From: an uncultured Candidatus Saccharibacteria bacterium
GTDB lineage: Bacteria > Patescibacteriota > Saccharimonadia > Saccharimonadales > Saccharimonadaceae
NCBI GenBank assembly: GCA_947305655.1
Contig: CAMZEA010000002.1
Span: 47,484 to 111,483, forward strand
DNA length: 64,000 bases
Direction: 5' to 3'
In this document: positions 62,880 through 64,000 of the stretch, one piece after another
Numbering within the stretch: the stretch's first letter is position 1
How the letters are laid out: each line of letters begins with the position of its first letter
Notes under the pieces: generated by a model
The model's input: only the letters and a program-made list of their open reading frames with translations
Database searches by the model: none
Told to the model about the DNA's origin: nothing
Position numbers and translations under genes: made by a program

Positions 62880-64000
62880 TTAGACGAGTTCGAACTCTGC
62901 TTTCATGTCGGCGAGGAGCTGGGACTTAGTCTCAAGTTGGGACTTAGTCTCGTCGACGAGTTCTTTCGGCGCCTTTTTCACGTAGTTTGGATTGCGAAGG
63001 CGAGCTTCGAGGGTATTGATCTCTTGGCCAAGCTTCATAATGCGGTCTTCAAGGTTGGCCTTGTACTTGGCGTGAATATCTTCTGGAATCTCGAGATAGA
63101 TGTTCGGATGACCGGCAATTGCAAGATGGAGACCCTTGGCGTCTTCTGGCTTGATCTCAGGAACGGCTGGAGCCTTCGTGTAGTGTTGGATGAGAAGCTG
63201 GTTTTCGTAGACTAGCTTATCGTCGTAGAAGGCGACTGGATAGCTACCGGCGCCTGGGAGGCTCTGGAAGTGGCTTCTGATGTTCGTAACGATAGAGATT
63301 AGCTCTTCGAACTTTGCAGCCCTCTTAGCGTCAAATGGGAGGCTCTCAGGCCATGTTTGAGTCATGACCATACCCTCAGTCCAGCTGAGCGTCTGCCAAA
63401 TCGTCTCAGTGACGAATGGAGCGAATGGGTGAAGCATGATGAGAATCTGTTCGAGAGTTTTCTTGAGAAGAGCGGTGTCTTTCCAGAGCTTTTCGCCTTC
63501 TAGGAACCAGTCAGCGTACTTGTTCCAGATGAGGTCGTAGATGGCGTCGCCAGCTTCTGCGAAGCGGTACTTCTCGAGGAGCTTCTGGATTTCTTTGTTA
63601 GTCTTTGTAATCTCACGGCAGATCCAATCTTCGCCGTAGTTGTCGATCTTGATTTCGCTGCTCTGCTCATCGGCGTTGTCTACCATGTCCTGAATGAGGC
63701 GGGAGACATTCCAGAGCTTATTGCAGAGGTTGCGGCTTGCGATGACCTTGGAGCTACTGAATGCCTGGTTGACGCCGGCGCTGCGGCTAGCGATGAGACC
63801 GAGGCGCAATGCGTCGGAGCCGTACTTGCTGACCATTTCGATTGGGTTAATCACGTTGCCCTTGGACTTGCTCATTTTCTGGCCCTTTTCGTCGAGGACC
63901 ATGCCATGCATGTAGACTTCCTCGAATGGGACGTCACCGGTGTTGTAGAGGCCGAGCATAATCATGCGGCCAACCCACTGGAATAAGAGGTCGGCGCCGG
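62880..64000 (-). CDS. valS: valyl-tRNA synthetase, C-terminal part (truncated by window edge)
   Basis: Frame open to window end (..GADLLFQWVGRMIMLGLYNTGDVPFEEVYMHGMVLDEKGQKMSKSKGNVINP); KMSKS; coiled-coil C-terminus. Confidence 0.95.
   Translation of the reverse strand, partial: GADLLFQWVGRMIMLGLYNTGDVPFEEVYMHGMVLDEKGQKMSKSKGNVINPIEMVSKYGSDALRLGLIASRSAGVNQAFSSSKVIASRNLCNKLWNVSRLIQDMVDNADEQSSEIKIDNYGEDWICREITKTNKEIQKLLEKYRFAEAGDAIYDLIWNKYADWFLEGEKLWKDTALLKKTLEQILIMLHPFAPFVTETIWQTLSWTEGMVMTQTWPESLPFDAKRAAKFEELISIVTNIRSHFQSLPGAGSYPVAFYDDKLVYENQLLIQHYTKAPAVPEIKPEDAKGLHLAIAGHPNIYLEIPEDIHAKYKANLEDRIMKLGQEINTLEARLRNPNYVKKAPKELVDETKSQLETKSQLLADMKAEFELV

Noticed and set aside
1-64000. CRISPR array, rRNA operon, transposase or integrase
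   Set aside because: No regularly spaced direct repeats, rRNA signatures or recombinase motifs were found by eye; a CRISPR/ISfinder/Rfam scan would be needed to exclude them formally

Overview
The gene content and order suggest a chromosomal segment of a small-genome Patescibacteria/Saccharibacteria (TM7)-like bacterium. The taxon is inferred and was not searched. The window spans the probable replication origin (jag-yidC-rnpA-rpmH // dnaA-dnaN-recF). To one side lies a surface polysaccharide cluster (EpsG-like polymerase, glf, flippase, GT2s, Wzz-like, galE, LCP). To the other side lies a large divergent type IV secretion-like locus. Its minus-strand arm holds a VirB6-like membrane protein, a PrgI-like protein, a split TraC/VirB4 pair, a giant membrane protein and a three-domain secreted cell-wall hydrolase. 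Its plus-strand arm is a tandem array of VirB2-pilin-like genes. A paralog of the giant membrane protein sits about 21 kb away, next to a secreted lysozyme-like/ricin-lectin protein. Housekeeping genes include gatB (partial), galU, dus, dnaJ (no zinc finger), groESL, a murE-like ligase, HIT, MazG and valS (partial). Three tRNAs were read: Ser-GCT, Arg-GCG and Ser-CGA. Main observations for a second look: (1) the T4SS-like locus with a pilin array and a tri-domain hydrolase; (2) about 19 genes whose -10 hexamer ends 6-11 nt before the ATG, which implies pervasive leaderless mRNAs; (3) an in-frame TGA inside the zinc finger of comF; (4) CIRCE operators over the dnaJ and groES promoters; (5) a degenerate Mur-ligase paralog; (6) ORFan islands beside tRNAs. 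No rRNA, CRISPR array, transposase or integrase was seen.
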